This document shows, piece by piece, positions 24,101 through 31,411 of a DNA stretch of 64,000 bases. The DNA is from Cristatella mucedo. Lineage: Eukaryota > Bryozoa > Phylactolaemata > Cristatellidae. Position numbers and translations under genes: made by a program. Below the pieces are notes generated by a model. The model made no database searches and was not told the origin of the DNA. It worked only from the letters and a program-made list of their open reading frames with translations. Where the stretch lies: contig WPIO01000012.1 of NCBI GenBank assembly GCA_009760855.2, positions 3,222,501 to 3,286,500 on the forward strand, read 5' to 3'. How positions within the stretch are numbered: the stretch's first letter is position 1; every line of letters starts with the position of its first letter.

Positions 24101-24865
24101 TGGCTAATGAGTAAGTTAATTCATCCTAGCTGGCAATCACAAGAACGAGCAATGTCATGCTAAAAACAGAATATGGTCACTTAAGTCCTTGCAATGTCGT
24201 GGTGGCAAAGTAGAACATAAAGGGTGTATTATACAATGGCTGGAAATCAAGTTTCAGCTGCCTAGTGGAGTACTTGTTTCATGATTTTTGGGTGTGACTG
24301 AAAGAATGGTCCTGAGCCTCGTCTAAACATCGAATTCAAAGGAAGCAAACCAGAAGAACATGAAAGCAATGCATATATTTTTAGATTGCCTGTGGTGCAA
24401 AGATTATGACAGAATCGCAATGGATTGCCTGCTTACTTGTTGGATTTATGGCAGTACCACTTGTTTGATCTCAAACACTAATGGCACTGTGCCCTTGGCA
24501 CAAAATGTGCGCCTTTGGACCTGCTGCCCTGCACTGCATGCACGCTTGCAATGGCTGCAGTCTTTCCATTTGAGAGCACTCTAGATGCGAAGCTCTGTGG
24601 GGTTAGGGGTCGGGTGCCCGTGACGGGAATTATTTTTTGCTGCCCTGTGCTAGTAACTCGCTGACTGCACTCTTTTAAAGGTGACCAGCATGGCCCGGAC
24701 GGTAAAGACGGAGCGTCGATGGGCAAAGATAAAGATGCTAGAGAAGCTGAGGAGGACGGCCACGATCGCTACGGCAATCTTCCGTCGGATAAAGTCTTGC
24801 AATACTCCATCGTTCTGCAGGAAATCAACAGGAAGCTGCTCAGAGTAGGCGGCTTCAAGGTCTGA
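1488..24865 (+). CDS. C16orf87: UPF0547 / C16orf87-like nuclear protein, five exons (5' end outside window)
   Basis: The join is 1488-1542, 5953-6080, 8256-8366, 11370-11561, 24689-24865. Phases agree at every junction: exon 1488 ends after one base of a codon, exon 5953 supplies the other two (Asp), and all later junctions are phase 0. The product visible here is about 220 residues; the human protein is about 154 by my recollection. Shared family marks, in order: VACKTCPCG (second half of a Cys zinc ribbon), an RR-rich stretch, a KRGRPKG AT-hook and a final [11 protein letters not shown] helix before the stop. The family is probably nuclear; its human member has, as I recall, been recovered with class I HDAC complexes, but its biochemical role is unsettled. 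The exon with the first CPxC pair and the start codon is not found and should lie left of position 1. The Gln run and Ala/Gly-rich exon 3 lengthen this homologue. Family assignment is firm; exon 3 and the exact start of the last exon are less certain. Confidence 0.82.
1975..2020 (+). mobile_element. LINE-A fragment
   Basis: ttaggtcctttcattctctt then gctccagcctacatatc matches the [12 protein letters not shown] codons of LINE-A. A pogo-like MITE follows. Confidence 0.6.
2034..2180. mobile_element. pogo/Tigger-like MITE, 147 bp
   Basis: Inverted ends: CAATCGACTCTGCTTATAAG on the left and, reverse-complemented, CAGTCGACTCTGCATTTAAG on the right, flanked by TA on both sides (2032-2033, 2181-2182). 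The interior repeats the motif 'cttataagaat' three times. Too short for a transposase. It sits directly after a LINE-A fragment. Confidence 0.75.
2320..2575 (-). mobile_element. LINE-A RT fragment
   Basis: Reverse complement of the LHWL...LSDLLP region: agctaagcgacttgagtcag, ggtaggctgaaatatgagaa, gtgacaaaaccttgaagttg. Confidence 0.7.
2985..3262 (-). mobile_element. LINE-B 3' end
   Basis: About 85 percent identical by eye to the copy at 937-1300, including the tgtaatgtaatg tail and 'ccacaaag' block. Truncated before the coding end. Confidence 0.72.
3302..3418 (+). CDS. Candidate exon in the first visible intron
   Basis: Acceptor gctgcttcccccag, donor G|GTAAAC. Two bases, 38 codons ([20 protein letters not shown] ...) and one base, so the phase fits between the CPCG exon and the RR-rich exon. 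That direct junction already matches the family without it. Confidence 0.22.
3523..3690 (+). mobile_element. SPIN-family hAT transposon end / MITE, right end missing
   Basis: It starts CAGCGGTTCTCAACCTGTGG at 3523, then gtcgcgacccctttgggg, a region with cacaggggtcgcctaagacc, and later aataactttattttttggtt followed by ggggtcgccacgac. This matches the terminal sequence of SPIN ('Space Invader') hAT elements as I remember it. The matching right inverted repeat is not found, so it is truncated near 3690. The G run here is expanded to 10 or more G. Confidence 0.78.
3985..4150 (+). mobile_element. LINE-A RT fragment
   Basis: It covers the '[20 protein letters not shown]' region (taaatgacgaaatcaactta, ctcgttatgggggccaaccc). 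A SINE-1 begins just after it. Confidence 0.65.
4170..4335 (+). mobile_element. SINE-1 (tRNA-derived)
   Basis: 'ctcttcacaacccaggtcgt', B-box-like 'gggttggagtcc', 'gcaagggtgggtgatagctg', end 'gctgctatataaataaggct'. Confidence 0.8.
4543..4780. repeat. (GA)n array, pure then interrupted
   Basis: About 78 bp of perfect GA followed by 150 bp of GA mixed with GGGA and GTGA. Confidence 0.95.
5005..5600 (+). CDS. Two candidate exons with long open frame (unrecognised)
   Basis: Segment 5005-5100 (acceptor ccttccctgcgtag, donor AAG|GTATGC, 32 codons, phase 0) reads [20 protein letters not shown] onward. From 5345, after tagcag, a frame stays open for over 180 codons, with [20 protein letters not shown] and [16 protein letters not shown] near its start. 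Plus-strand orientation matches the C16orf87-like gene, but inserting them would break the phase-1 junction between 1542 and 5953. They may be chance, or remnants of another gene. Confidence 0.22.
5953..6080 (+). CDS. C16orf87: C16orf87-like exon: polyQ and RR-rich segment
   Basis: Acceptor ctagctgcttgcag, donor CCG|GTAAGT, 128 nt. After two bases that complete an Asp codon it reads [20 protein letters not shown], then a segment ending [14 protein letters not shown]. This corresponds to the RRRTERVRR region of the human protein. The six-Gln run comes from a CAG microsatellite inside the exon and may vary in length. Confidence 0.8.
6165..6400 (+). mobile_element. LINE-A RT fragment
   Basis: Same RT region as at 3985: 'tgctactcagaaattggaaa', 'cactagatgaccacatcagc', '...gtctgccaacttttcatctc'. 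It lies just after the RR-rich exon of the C16orf87-like gene. Confidence 0.62.
6633..6696. other. Long perfect hairpin, 24-bp arms
   Basis: Left arm 6633-6656 (cactgacagcgctccaggct…) and right arm 6673-6696 are exact reverse complements, loop 16 bases. In the intron after the RR-rich exon. Confidence 0.92.
7684..7965. repeat. (CT)n / (CTGT)n array
   Basis: Pure CT at 7787-7860, flanked by TCTG variants; in the intron before the exon at 8256. Confidence 0.95.
8256..8366 (+). CDS. C16orf87: C16orf87-like exon: Ala/Gly/Lys-rich linker (probable)
   Basis: Acceptor ttgcattggcag, donor AAG|GTAGCT. It is 111 nt, phase 0 at both ends, starting [20 protein letters not shown] and ending KVSSAGGK. 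It has no direct counterpart in the human protein, but its basic low-complexity composition and phases fit the join between the RR-rich exon and the AT-hook exon. Confidence 0.6.
8783..8863 (+). CDS. Candidate small exon
   Basis: Acceptor ctgtggctgcag, donor GGG|GTAAGC, 81 nt, phase 0 at both ends: [20 protein letters not shown] then AVSVEGG. It would insert in frame after the exon at 8256, but Cys/Met content is unlike the rest of the protein and no homology is seen. Confidence 0.3.
9626..9850 (+). CDS. Candidate open segment after a good acceptor
   Basis: Acceptor tacctcacttccacag. Open in phase 0 for 74 codons beginning [20 protein letters not shown] and ending at TAG; no strong donor inside. 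Possibly a chance open frame within the intron. Confidence 0.2.
   Translation, partial: ATMCPSLDESMTNPLHAFVATVPATVAAALKQAVRESQWHGRLSTSPCCCQPSEQHGVHEPLPKLFRAAVGCHG
10060..10150 (+). mobile_element. SINE-1 3' half
   Basis: 'ggtggtgacagccgttaatg' to 'aaaatgaggctgttcaatca'. Confidence 0.55.
10850..10980 (-). mobile_element. SINE-1
   Basis: Minus orientation: 'ctatcaccactgcttgcagt', 'aaaggatcgcccactgcatg', 'aagagcaagcaccttacctc'. Confidence 0.75.
11370..11561 (+). CDS. C16orf87: C16orf87-like exon: AT-hook
   Basis: Acceptor gattgttgacag, donor AAG|GTAATG, 192 nt, 64 codons, phase 0 at both ends. It contains [16 protein letters not shown], a classic AT-hook core (RGRP with flanking Lys) expected to bind the minor groove of AT-rich DNA. 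In the human protein RRGRGRPKS is in the same place. The rest is basic and Gly/Ser-rich, ending in [10 protein letters not shown]. Confidence 0.82.
12136..12196. repeat. (CA)n array
   Basis: About 30 CA units. Confidence 0.95.
12200..12984. other. Intronic sequence, nothing recognised
   Basis: Part of the 13-kb last intron of the C16orf87-like gene. Confidence 0.6.
12985..13530 (-). mobile_element. LINE-A 3' half
   Basis: Minus orientation: tail side 'ataataatgcaaca', 'taagagaaatagatctcttt', then the 3' UTR and RT C-terminus up to 'gcagagtcttgcacc'. Confidence 0.75.
13700..13935 (-). mobile_element. LINE-A RT middle fragment
   Basis: Minus-strand translation [20 protein letters not shown] matches the 'WMASNxLKLNDDKTxxLVIG' region of L2/CR1 reverse transcriptases. 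Confidence 0.75.
13936..14407. other. Intronic sequence, unrecognised
   Basis: Lies between two LINE-A pieces and may be a diverged upstream part of the same LINE, but no motif is readable. Confidence 0.4.
14408..14960 (-). mobile_element. LINE-A 3' half
   Basis: (ATA)n tail at 14414, 'cagagaactcgatctctttc', and RT end on the minus strand: [40 protein letters not shown]. Confidence 0.85.
15301..15330. repeat. (TA)n array
   Basis: 15 units. Confidence 0.9.
15498..15652 (+). mobile_element. SINE-1
   Basis: 'ggtaaggtgctcgttcttca', 'gtgagttcggattctgcagt', end 'gaggcttttaaatcagctga'. Confidence 0.78.
15880..15970 (+). mobile_element. SINE-2 3' part
   Basis: 'gcaatgtctgaatagggact' and tail 'tagggcgctatacaaattaa'. 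Confidence 0.6.
15980..17070. other. Intronic sequence, nothing recognised
   Basis: AT-moderate; a short frame near 16580 ([15 protein letters not shown]) vaguely recalls LINE RT but lacks context. Confidence 0.4.
17084..17567. mobile_element. Non-autonomous pogo-like DNA transposon, about 0.5 kb
   Basis: Left end tagtggggacccaggatagg and right end, reverse-complemented, tagtgggatctcggattacg are imperfect inverted repeats that continue into '..GAAC'. No transposase frame inside. A TATG microsatellite begins exactly at the right end. Class inferred from the ends and TA-like borders. Confidence 0.55.
17567..17730. repeat. (TATG)n / (TGCA)n array
   Basis: Tetranucleotide repeat between the pogo-like element and the Tc1 element. 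Confidence 0.93.
17731..19013 (-). mobile_element. Tc1/mariner transposon, decayed
   Basis: Degenerate inverted ends: atgcaaaagtatttacgagg at about 17736 against caccctcctgggcacaag at 18986. The minus strand holds pieces of a Tc1 transposase: an HTH region with [19 protein letters not shown] and [20 protein letters not shown] (18740-18540), NDPKHTA (about 18170), a SPDLNPIEH-like DDE segment (about 18110) and a final [19 protein letters not shown] (about 17980). Several frameshifts and stops make it inactive. It lies in the last intron of the C16orf87-like gene. Confidence 0.85.
19325..19380. repeat. (GT)n array
   Basis: About 20 GT units then TATG variants. Confidence 0.93.
19685..19773 (+). 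CDS. Candidate cassette exon in the last C16orf87-like intron
   Basis: An open 89-nt segment starts [20 protein letters not shown] and ends GYSK plus two bases, before a GTGTCC donor. It starts in phase 0, as the AT-hook exon would require. Its end phase (2) matches the start of the next candidate at 19883 across an intron of about 110 bp. Charged, Ser/Arg-rich content fits the host gene, but no family match is known to me. Confidence 0.35.
19883..19978 (+). CDS. Candidate cassette exon, partner of 19685-19773
   Basis: It follows acceptor gctgctgttacag. One base completes a Ser codon, then the frame reads [20 protein letters not shown] and [11 protein letters not shown] before a stop. Possible donors (GTGCAC, GTCCCA, GTGCAG near 19955-19975) are all weak and all phase 0, which would join the terminal exon at 24689 in frame. 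End coordinate approximate. Confidence 0.3.
21083..21170. repeat. (TA)n array
   Basis: Over 40 TA units with two single-base interruptions. Confidence 0.95.
21395..21540. repeat. Tandem aagtaaata(ta)n repeat
   Basis: Six units of aagtaaa plus a variable TA run (units of about 18-24 bp). The last unit runs into the hairpin at 21532. Confidence 0.9.
21532..21594. other. AT-rich hairpin, 22-bp arms
   Basis: Left arm 21532-21553 (agtaaattgcctggaaggta…) and right arm 21573-21594 are reverse complements with one mismatch; the 19-base loop is A/T-rich. Confidence 0.88.
21600..23035. other. Intronic sequence, nothing recognised
   Basis: No repeats, hairpins or coding motif stand out. Confidence 0.5.
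23040..23195 (+). mobile_element. SINE-1
   Basis: 'cgcttgctcttcacgaccca', 'gaggttcgagtcctgcagtg', 'ctgctatataaatgaggctc'. Confidence 0.82.
23965..24042 (+). mobile_element. LINE-A 3' tail only
   Basis: 'gtgcttggaaagagattagt ... gttgctatataaatg' then ATT repeats; severely 5' truncated. Confidence 0.6.
24689..24865 (+). CDS. C16orf87: C16orf87-like terminal exon with stop codon
   Basis: It encodes 58 residues: an acidic/basic stretch ([15 protein letters not shown]), then [20 protein letters not shown] and [11 protein letters not shown], stop TGA at 24863-24865. The human C-terminus is [22 protein letters not shown] plus a few residues. Two acceptors are possible: 24680/24681 (needs a phase-1 upstream exon) and 24688/24689 (phase 0, fits the AT-hook exon). 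I chose the latter. No clear AATAAA is seen close downstream. Confidence 0.82.
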   Translation, partial: HGPDGKDGASMGKDKDAREAEEDGHDRYGNLPSDKVLQYSIVLQEINRKLLRVGGFKV

Positions 24866-24936
24866 CAGATCTGCTTGCCGGCTCTGCTAGGGCTTCAGTG
24901 ATGGCTGCTGGGATGCTACCACACCCACTGCCTGCA

Positions 24937-25092
24937 GGTTTCGGTGAAGACACGAGTCTTGGGCTTCGACCAAGAGCTGGCGTCCGCCGTGCAAGCTGTA
25001 GCTTGGGCCAGTGACCCCCATCCCACTGTTCCGTGCTGTAGTGTCGGTCTTACCGACGTGCATGCAAGATGCAGCCTGACTCTTCAATGGCA
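24937..25092 (+). CDS. Candidate alternative downstream exon
   Basis: A 156-nt open segment (52 codons) has an acceptor (actgcctgcag) and a near-perfect donor CAG|GTAAGA. It reads VSVKTRVLGFDQELASAVQA and continues to LTLQWQ. The terminal C16orf87 exon has an internal donor-like AAG|GTCTGA just before its stop, in the matching phase, so an alternative C-terminus is conceivable. No homology recognised. Confidence 0.3.
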
Positions 25093-25099
25093 GGTAAGA

Positions 25100-27360
25100 G
25101 TTTGGCAGCAGCTTCATGCTGTTCTGGCCAGCTCTATCCGAAAATCAGGCAGTGAGTGACTCGTCGATCAGTGGACGCACACGTCTAGCATTTGTGTGGC
25201 AGTGGTTGTTTCAGGCGATTGCTGGTTCGGTGAGGACGATGGCGCTCTCCAGCTGCTGGTCCCTCATCTGAGTGTGACCTGATTTAATCTTGATGTGCAC
25301 TTGCGCTGGTGCTTGCTGTTTTCAGCTTTTTTTCGTAAGGGCTATGGCAGTGCGGAGTACCTTATATATAAACAGATTTATCATTGTACAGGCCTCTCTT
25401 AATGGAGGTCATGCCATGGCATCCAGGGCTTAGGCCCACAGATGAGCTTTTGCTGGCTGGACCTGTTTGATATTCTCTTGAATGAAGGTCCTTCCTAGTG
25501 CAGGTGGGTGACACATTGTGGGTAATTCCTGGGGTGTGATCTTTTTTTTATGGCTCTGCCTTTGGGTCAGCACTTGCTGTTTTCCTGAGGATTATCACTG
25601 TATGGAGCTTCCTTGGTTCCATACCTGTGATAGGCATTTGGCCCCCTGTCAATATTGGCTCGTTGTTTCGATGTAGGCTTGCCGAACTTTTTACTCACTC
25701 ATTGAATGCTCAATGTACATCGTGCTGACGAGTGCCACTCCAGATCCTTACCGACAGCAACCGATAGCTTGACACTCTAGCGACATTCGCTTGTCACACG
25801 AGTACCGAGTTCGTGAGACATGTACGCTCGAGTGCTCTGGCTGTCTAAGCTATCTAAGCACAACTGCTTAAACACTGACTGATTAATTGCTGATTTCCCG
25901 AGATTCTGTTGTTTTTGCTGCTTTGACAGACCCATCTCAGCTACCTTCCCATCCACCCTTGGTCAAGATACAAGTCACACCAATGTTTGACCAAAACATA
26001 TGGAGAAGCTGTGATAGCTGCCCTAGCAATCCTGCAGTGCCGATGTGCGTGCGTGTGTGTATGCGACTGCATGTGTGCGTGCACGTTCTCTGTGCACCAG
26101 CTTGCTAGCCCTGGCGGCTTGCCTTTTAGGCTAGGTCGTCCTGTTTTTTCTTTTTCTTTTAGCCTTTGGTTGTCCGTTGCCTTCTGTTGCCTCTTGAGCT
26201 CTAGTCCTACGGCGGGAAGCTCAAGATATAGTGCTGCATGCCCCAAGTGGGCTATTTGGTTGGCAGGTGTGGGCCAAGAGTAAAGCTCTCTCCACAGCAT
26301 TGGCCTCCGGTCCGGATGCAGGCACACGCTGGCTGGAGCAAGACTCCTTGCTCTAAGGCCACCATTCTCATCGGCCCTCAAGACATCGGCCCGTCCGGCC
26401 GAGGCTGCTTTACTGGACTGCAGCCTTTCGTGCAGTCGTATATGTCTTTCACAAACCGAGCTTCTCAGTAGTAGAAGAAGTTTGGCACAAGGAATGGAAG
26501 GTGGTAAGAATGGTGCTTACTCCGTTGCTGCAGGGGGAGAGAAGGTCACAACACAGATTTGCCTGACTCTTGTTGATACCATTAGTTTCATGTCTCCCAG
26601 TACTCCTCTGGATTGGCCTGACACACTCGTCATGTTTACAGCAACGCAACGGAAAAGCAGAGTGTGTTCGCCTGATCGCTAACTCCTATCGGCAACTGAG
26701 TGACTGACTGATCGTGGGCCGAGGCTACTCTCCTTATGGATTACTTGTCGGTCGACGTCGTGGTAAGCAGCCATTATGTTCGCCCGGGAGCAAAGGGCGG
26801 GCATATAATTCCTGAGGCTGACACGACATCAATCTTCAAACGATCTCACTCCTCAGGCCTTAAACCCGTCCTCAAAATAGTACTGTCTGGCTGAGTGGAG
26901 TTCGTCCGAGCATTTAGCAAACAGCGATCTTGTCTATGCTTCCTATTCTACAGCCCGAGTTTGAAAAGATCTACCCTTAGATATCGTAGATATATATCTG
27001 TTGGAAACGATCTGGGTAAGTGGCTCTTGTGGGGCTGTAATATAAAGCTAGTATGTGACCTGCAGCTTACATATTTTGAATGTGAGGCACTGCTAGTCAT
27101 TCGTGTTAGTCGAAATTTCACCCGGAGTAAAGCGTTCAGGAAACGAAATGTTATTGGTGTAATAGAACATTTGTATATCGTCATACGAGAACTAAATCTC
27201 TCCAGGGTGTTGGAAAGGAGGCTCATCAACTGCTTAGAGATTAGCACATCCACAATATCAGCAACCATGAGCACCTATTGAGAAGTTCACACACATAGAC
27301 GAAATACAGTAGATGCTGGGGAACACGTGGGGGTTAGCTTCATTTTCAGTGTCATATCGC
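25100..27360. other. Downstream of the C16orf87-like stop; mostly unrecognised
   Basis: Contains only the weak exon candidate at 26641 and short GT/CA stretches at 26045-26100. Confidence 0.45.
26641..26706 (+). CDS. Candidate terminal exon
   Basis: After acceptor tcgtcatgtttacag the frame reads QRNGKAECVRLIANSYRQLS, Asp, then TGA. Short and unrecognised. It could end an alternative transcript that uses the exon at 24937, but no connecting exon is clear. Confidence 0.2.
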
Positions 27361-27364
27361 TGGG

Positions 27365-27530
27365 TCTTAGCTGAGGGGTAAGTAAGATGCTCACTCTTCA
27401 CGACCCTACCCAGGTCGTGGTTTCGAGTCCTGCAGTGCGCGAATCCATTATCGCGCCTGCAAGCTGTATGATAGCCACTTAAATGTCTTCTGCCGCTGTG
27501 TAAACGAGACTGTTTAATCACCTAGCTCTT
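27365..27530 (+). mobile_element. SINE-1
   Basis: 'agatgctcactcttcacgac', 'gtttcgagtcctgcagtgcg', end 'gagactgtttaatcacctag'. Confidence 0.8.
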
Positions 27531-27936
27531 ATTTTCGCGTTTGTTTTTAATCCATTGGCTCGAGCACAGAAACTACACGTAAATCGAACCAGTCATTGTC
27601 CTCGAGTGGGGGAAAACAGATGTTGCAGCCTTTGAAGAAGCTATTGCCCCACAGGCCTGGCATAGCACGGGCTGCTGGCGCCAGATTGGAAGTGATGTTG
27701 CGGTGTGATATGCTGTGTTAGTCAGTAGCTAGTTCCTAACTGTGGGAGTATGTTAATTCAAGACATGGCCTCCCAAGTGCTTGAGATTTTTTAGAGGCAC
27801 AGCTATACGACCAAAATGAGAGCACCTCGCGGTAAGCAATGAGCCTAATAGTACTGAGCCATTTAATTAGTACCCCGTGAAAGTTAAATCTCTTCTAGAC
27901 TTAACGTATGGTGGGAAGGAAGCTTGCCGATAGGAT

Positions 27937-28209
27937 TGTAAGCTGGCGTACTGACGCCAAGCAAGCGCCGGTACACAAACGACGAAAGGCAGACACCAAG
28001 GGTGCTCCAACACTGGTGTATTTCGTCAGCTCTTGCAGCGTTACACCGCACAGCCTCTCTTCCCTCCGTCCTGTTTCCCACTCCCCCTCTCCAGGCAGTG
28101 ACTCACCCTCATAATAAAATTGACCCATTTTACCGTAAATTCATAAACAAATTAACCCATTAACCCACAATAAACCATAAAACCTCACACCCGTAATCTC
28201 AAGATCACA
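27937..28209 (-). repeat. LTR-like direct repeat, copy 1
   Basis: 273 bp. It contains a segment of repeated 'aaacccat/ataaacc' words and ends in ctcaagatcaca. About 80 percent identical by eye to copy 2 at 29757. Confidence 0.75.
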
Positions 28210-29165
28210 AATCTCAGCAGTAAACATTAAACTGCTGTCCCAACAGGCATGCTACCTTACAGCTGCTCAAAGGAGGCACGCTGGAGCACGGCCTTTAGCA
28301 GCCTGCCAGCTATGTGCTGCACCAGCTTTCCAGCTTCGTCGAACCATACATCTTACGCCGTGCCACCAGTTACCGATGCGGTACCAGTCTCTGTTGCTGA
28401 ACTAGTCTTAGCCACCACGCAGGGCTCAGGGGCTTTCACCTAAACGCCGGCCGCTGCCTCGTTATTTTCAGCTTTCGTCTTCCAGATAGCAATTGGTGTC
28501 GCCTCGCCCATGAGGCAGGTGCCTCTAGCTTTATCTCGTGCACGATTGCCTCGAAATTCAATGACATCGAGGCACAATTCGCCTCACTGGCCTGTGCAGC
28601 TTCTCTGGCCAGAGCTGCTTCGTAGTCCAGCGGCAGGTTGCGACCCAATGGCGGTCGCAACACGTCATCTCAAAGTCTTGCACCGGGTCGCTGGTCGTCT
28701 CTACCAATAGCTCAGTCGCTGCCAGTTTCTACTGCTTCCATTCCTTTACCTCCGGCCGTTCAGGAAGCCAATCTTGCTCCGGCTCAACGGGCGTTTTGCC
28801 TGCGTCTTCCGCGTGCACATTGCACCCTTCCATTGGCGCTGGCACTTCACTCACCTCCCTGTCCTGTGCAGACTCTCTTACGGTCGCCGCAGCCTTTCTT
28901 CCACACGCATCCGCCTCGTCATATGCGCCAGAGGCGCCGGCGCCTCTGGGGGCTCAGCCACCTCAGGGTCGCCGTCGTTGCCTCTCTGTCCGACACCGCC
29001 AACTTCCTCTCGGACTCCACCAATTCTGTGGACGCTGCCTCCGCCGCTCTTTCCTTTGCCGCATCTTCGGCCTGCCCCGGCTGTGCGCCCTGCGCCGGCT
29101 CTCCGGCCTGCCCCACCTCTGCCGGACGCAGCCGTCTTTCTGTCGGACGCCTCAGCCCCTCTGCT

Positions 29166-29310
29166 GGCTGTCTCCTCGCAGAACGCCGTTACCTTGCAGA
29201 ACGCCGTCGCCTCGCAGATTACTGTCGCCTCGCAGATTACTGTCGCCTCGCAGATTGCTGTCGCCTCGCAGATTACTGTCGCCTCGCAGAACGCCATCGC
29301 CTCCTGGCAT
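29166..29310. repeat. 18-bp tandem repeat inside the TRIM-like element
   Basis: About seven units of cgcctcgcagattactgt with variants (…cagaacgcc…). All units keep 18 bp, so any frame stays open; on the minus strand it encodes repeats of the type ICEATV or RGDSNL. Unit length in multiples of three suggests past coding. Confidence 0.85.
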
Positions 29311-29756
29311 ACCTCGGCGCATGGCAGGCCTTACAGCTTGGATCGCCGGCGCCACTTGTCACACGGCGGCAACCTGGCAAACCTTTGTCGCACGCCACTC
29401 CATCGGTGATAGCTGCTGCCATTAATGGTCGCTCCTGCCAGTCCCCTCAATCCAACCGGCTTTTATCCGATCAGCGCCCATCAGCCGTGCTCTGCCTTCG
29501 AGGCCGGCCGATGCCCCCACCATTTCCATCCGGAGCTTTGCATAGTCTTTCCTAACCTCCGGTAGCATGCGCTTATAAAGAGCAGACATCTCCTTCTCAA
29601 AGGCAGGTATATATGCGTGCATGTCTGGCCGGTTGACACCACGTATCTCGAGCCTCCTCTCCGGGTCAAACATCCAACTCACAACGTCACCGTCGCCGTA
29701 GAAGAACTCAAGCAACATTGCTGTAGGCCACCGCCGCCGAAATCGTCGAAATAGCT

Positions 29757-30041
29757 TGTAAGCTGACGTTCTGACGCCAAGCAAGCGCCGGTACACACAC
29801 GGCGAAATGCGGACACCGAGGGGGGCTCCAACACAGGTGTATTTCGTCAACACTCAAAGCGTCTCACCGCACAGCCGCTCTCCCCTGGTCCTGTTTCCCA
29901 CTCCCTCTCCCCTCCTGGCAGTGGCTGACCCTCATAAAACATTAACCCATTTTACCATAAACCCATATAACCCATAAACAAATAAAACCATTAACTCACA
30001 ATAAACCATGAAACCACACATCCCGTGATCTCAAGATCACA
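29757..30041 (-). repeat. LTR-like direct repeat, copy 2
   Basis: 285 bp; same order of blocks as copy 1, differing by small indels in the poly(ACCCAT)-like part. Confidence 0.75.
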
Positions 30042-30317
30042 GATCTAGCTGGCTTACTCAGTGTAGATCTTGATGTCTTCTTTGTCCGTGTGTCTCGTCA
30101 CATATGGTATACGCCCATTGTGCTTAAACCTTCTCAAAATGCAAAGAAGTCATTGCACCGGCCTGCATACTCCTAAAAAGGTGAATTTTCCCCGACCATT
30201 GGCATTGCACTCGAGATACAAACCAGCTCCTAAGATGATCACACTCTTGCCACCTCCCGACGGTTGCACTTGACTTAGAATGTACTCCCCTCTCAAGTCA
30301 GTCCCTCTCTTGCTTAA

Positions 30318-30354
<37 letters not shown>
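30318..30354. repeat. (CT)n array
   Basis: 18 CT units. Confidence 0.93.
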
Positions 30355-30356
<2 letters not shown>

Positions 30357-30567
30357 CGCACTACATGTCTGCACATACACGCAAGCACGCTGACAAATCA
30401 CTTGTGCTCACAAATGCTTATAAAAATGCGGGCGAGCATTCACATGCCCACAAAACACGTAAACAAACACGAACACCCACGAGCATGAACAGACAGACAC
30501 ACATATACTGTACACCTAATTTTAATATAAATGTCATTCACTATTAAGTATTGATTTTCTTGCGGCA

Positions 30568-30632
30568 GGTTGTAACGCACCCAGATAGTTATTTTTCTTA
30601 GGGCACTATACAACCGGGCTTCTATTATTTCT
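30568..30632 (+). mobile_element. SINE-2 3' part, diverged
   Basis: 'gtaacgcacccagatagtta ... cttagggcactatacaacc', same order as the SINE-2 tail. Confidence 0.4.
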
Positions 30633-31411
30633 GTTTATAGAGTACAACTACTACTTTTAAACTATGATAGTTTCCTGTCAAATATATCGGCGGGAGATAG
30701 TTTACTAATTTGTATATATTGCTACAACATGCACCCTCATAGCTGAAACGTAGCCTTGAATTGCACATTTAATTATGAAATAAGGATGAGCAGGCTTTTG
30801 ATCGTCCCTATCGTTTAATTACAAACGTCATGGATATTATTTTAGTGTAACGCCTGAAAATGAAGAGCCTGATAAGGGAGAGTCCAGTGGCGGAGCCAGA
30901 ACCTGGGTCTACGGGGAAGACCTGAGAATTCTTATGTAGAGGACGAGACTTGCGAATTTTTCGTGTAAGCAGGGAAAGAATCACAATTAGTGCAAAATGA
31001 TCACTCGAAAAATCAGTAGCGTTTATTCGGCAAAAACTCGGCCGTTGCTCGTCGAGTAGAATTAAAACGTAACTTCTCCGTCGGCGATGGTCGGTGAGCG
31101 TAGGAAGTATGACTCGTCACCAGCACGACTCGTCGTTAGCCGCTCGAGGCGCGGTTGTTGATGCCCATAGTCGATGCGCACTGGCAAATGCAGGTGCAAC
31201 GCAGGTGGCAGCCGAGCAATTAGGAGCGCCCATCCCTTCTTACAGCGAGTCGCCATGTTGCTACAGGCGAAGAGCTGGCTAGCTGAGCAGCAGCCGCTGA
31301 GGCCTGCATTTGCTCAAACCCAGCAGTCGCTTGCAACATCCCGTCGATACCCTACGTACCGCTGATGGGTTTTTTAAAAGCACAAAATATAGCTGAGAAA
31401 GTATTGCTTTC

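Larger units (their letters stand above)
27937..30041 (-). mobile_element. Short LTR element (TRIM-like), 2.1 kb
   Basis: Two direct repeats, 27937-28209 and 29757-30041, start TGTAAGCT and end GATCACA (TG...CA) and enclose 1.55 kb. There is no reverse transcriptase or protease. On the minus strand, right after the 29757 repeat, a frame reads MLLEFFYGDGDVVSWMFDPE and on to LYKRMLPEVRKDYAKLRMEM, which looks like part of a structural (gag-like) protein. A further minus-strand piece is at 28660-28440 (NLPLDYEAALAREAAQASEA). The internal part has an 18-bp tandem array. No clear primer-binding site or polypurine tract was found; flanking GAT triplets (27934-27936, 30042-30044) are the only possible target duplication. 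Confidence 0.62.
30050..31400. other. Intergenic, mostly unrecognised
   Basis: A CT array, a possible SINE-2 tail and a GC-richer stretch at 31080-31360 without a supported gene. Confidence 0.45.

Noticed and set aside
26045-26100. GT/CA-rich stretch as a microsatellite
   Set aside because: Too short and interrupted to annotate as an array.
28638-29555. 305-codon plus-strand frame with Leu-Ala-Asp-Tyr-Cys-Arg repeats
   Set aside because: Three plus frames are open at once across the 18-bp repeat; the minus strand reads more protein-like. Treated as part of the TRIM-like element.
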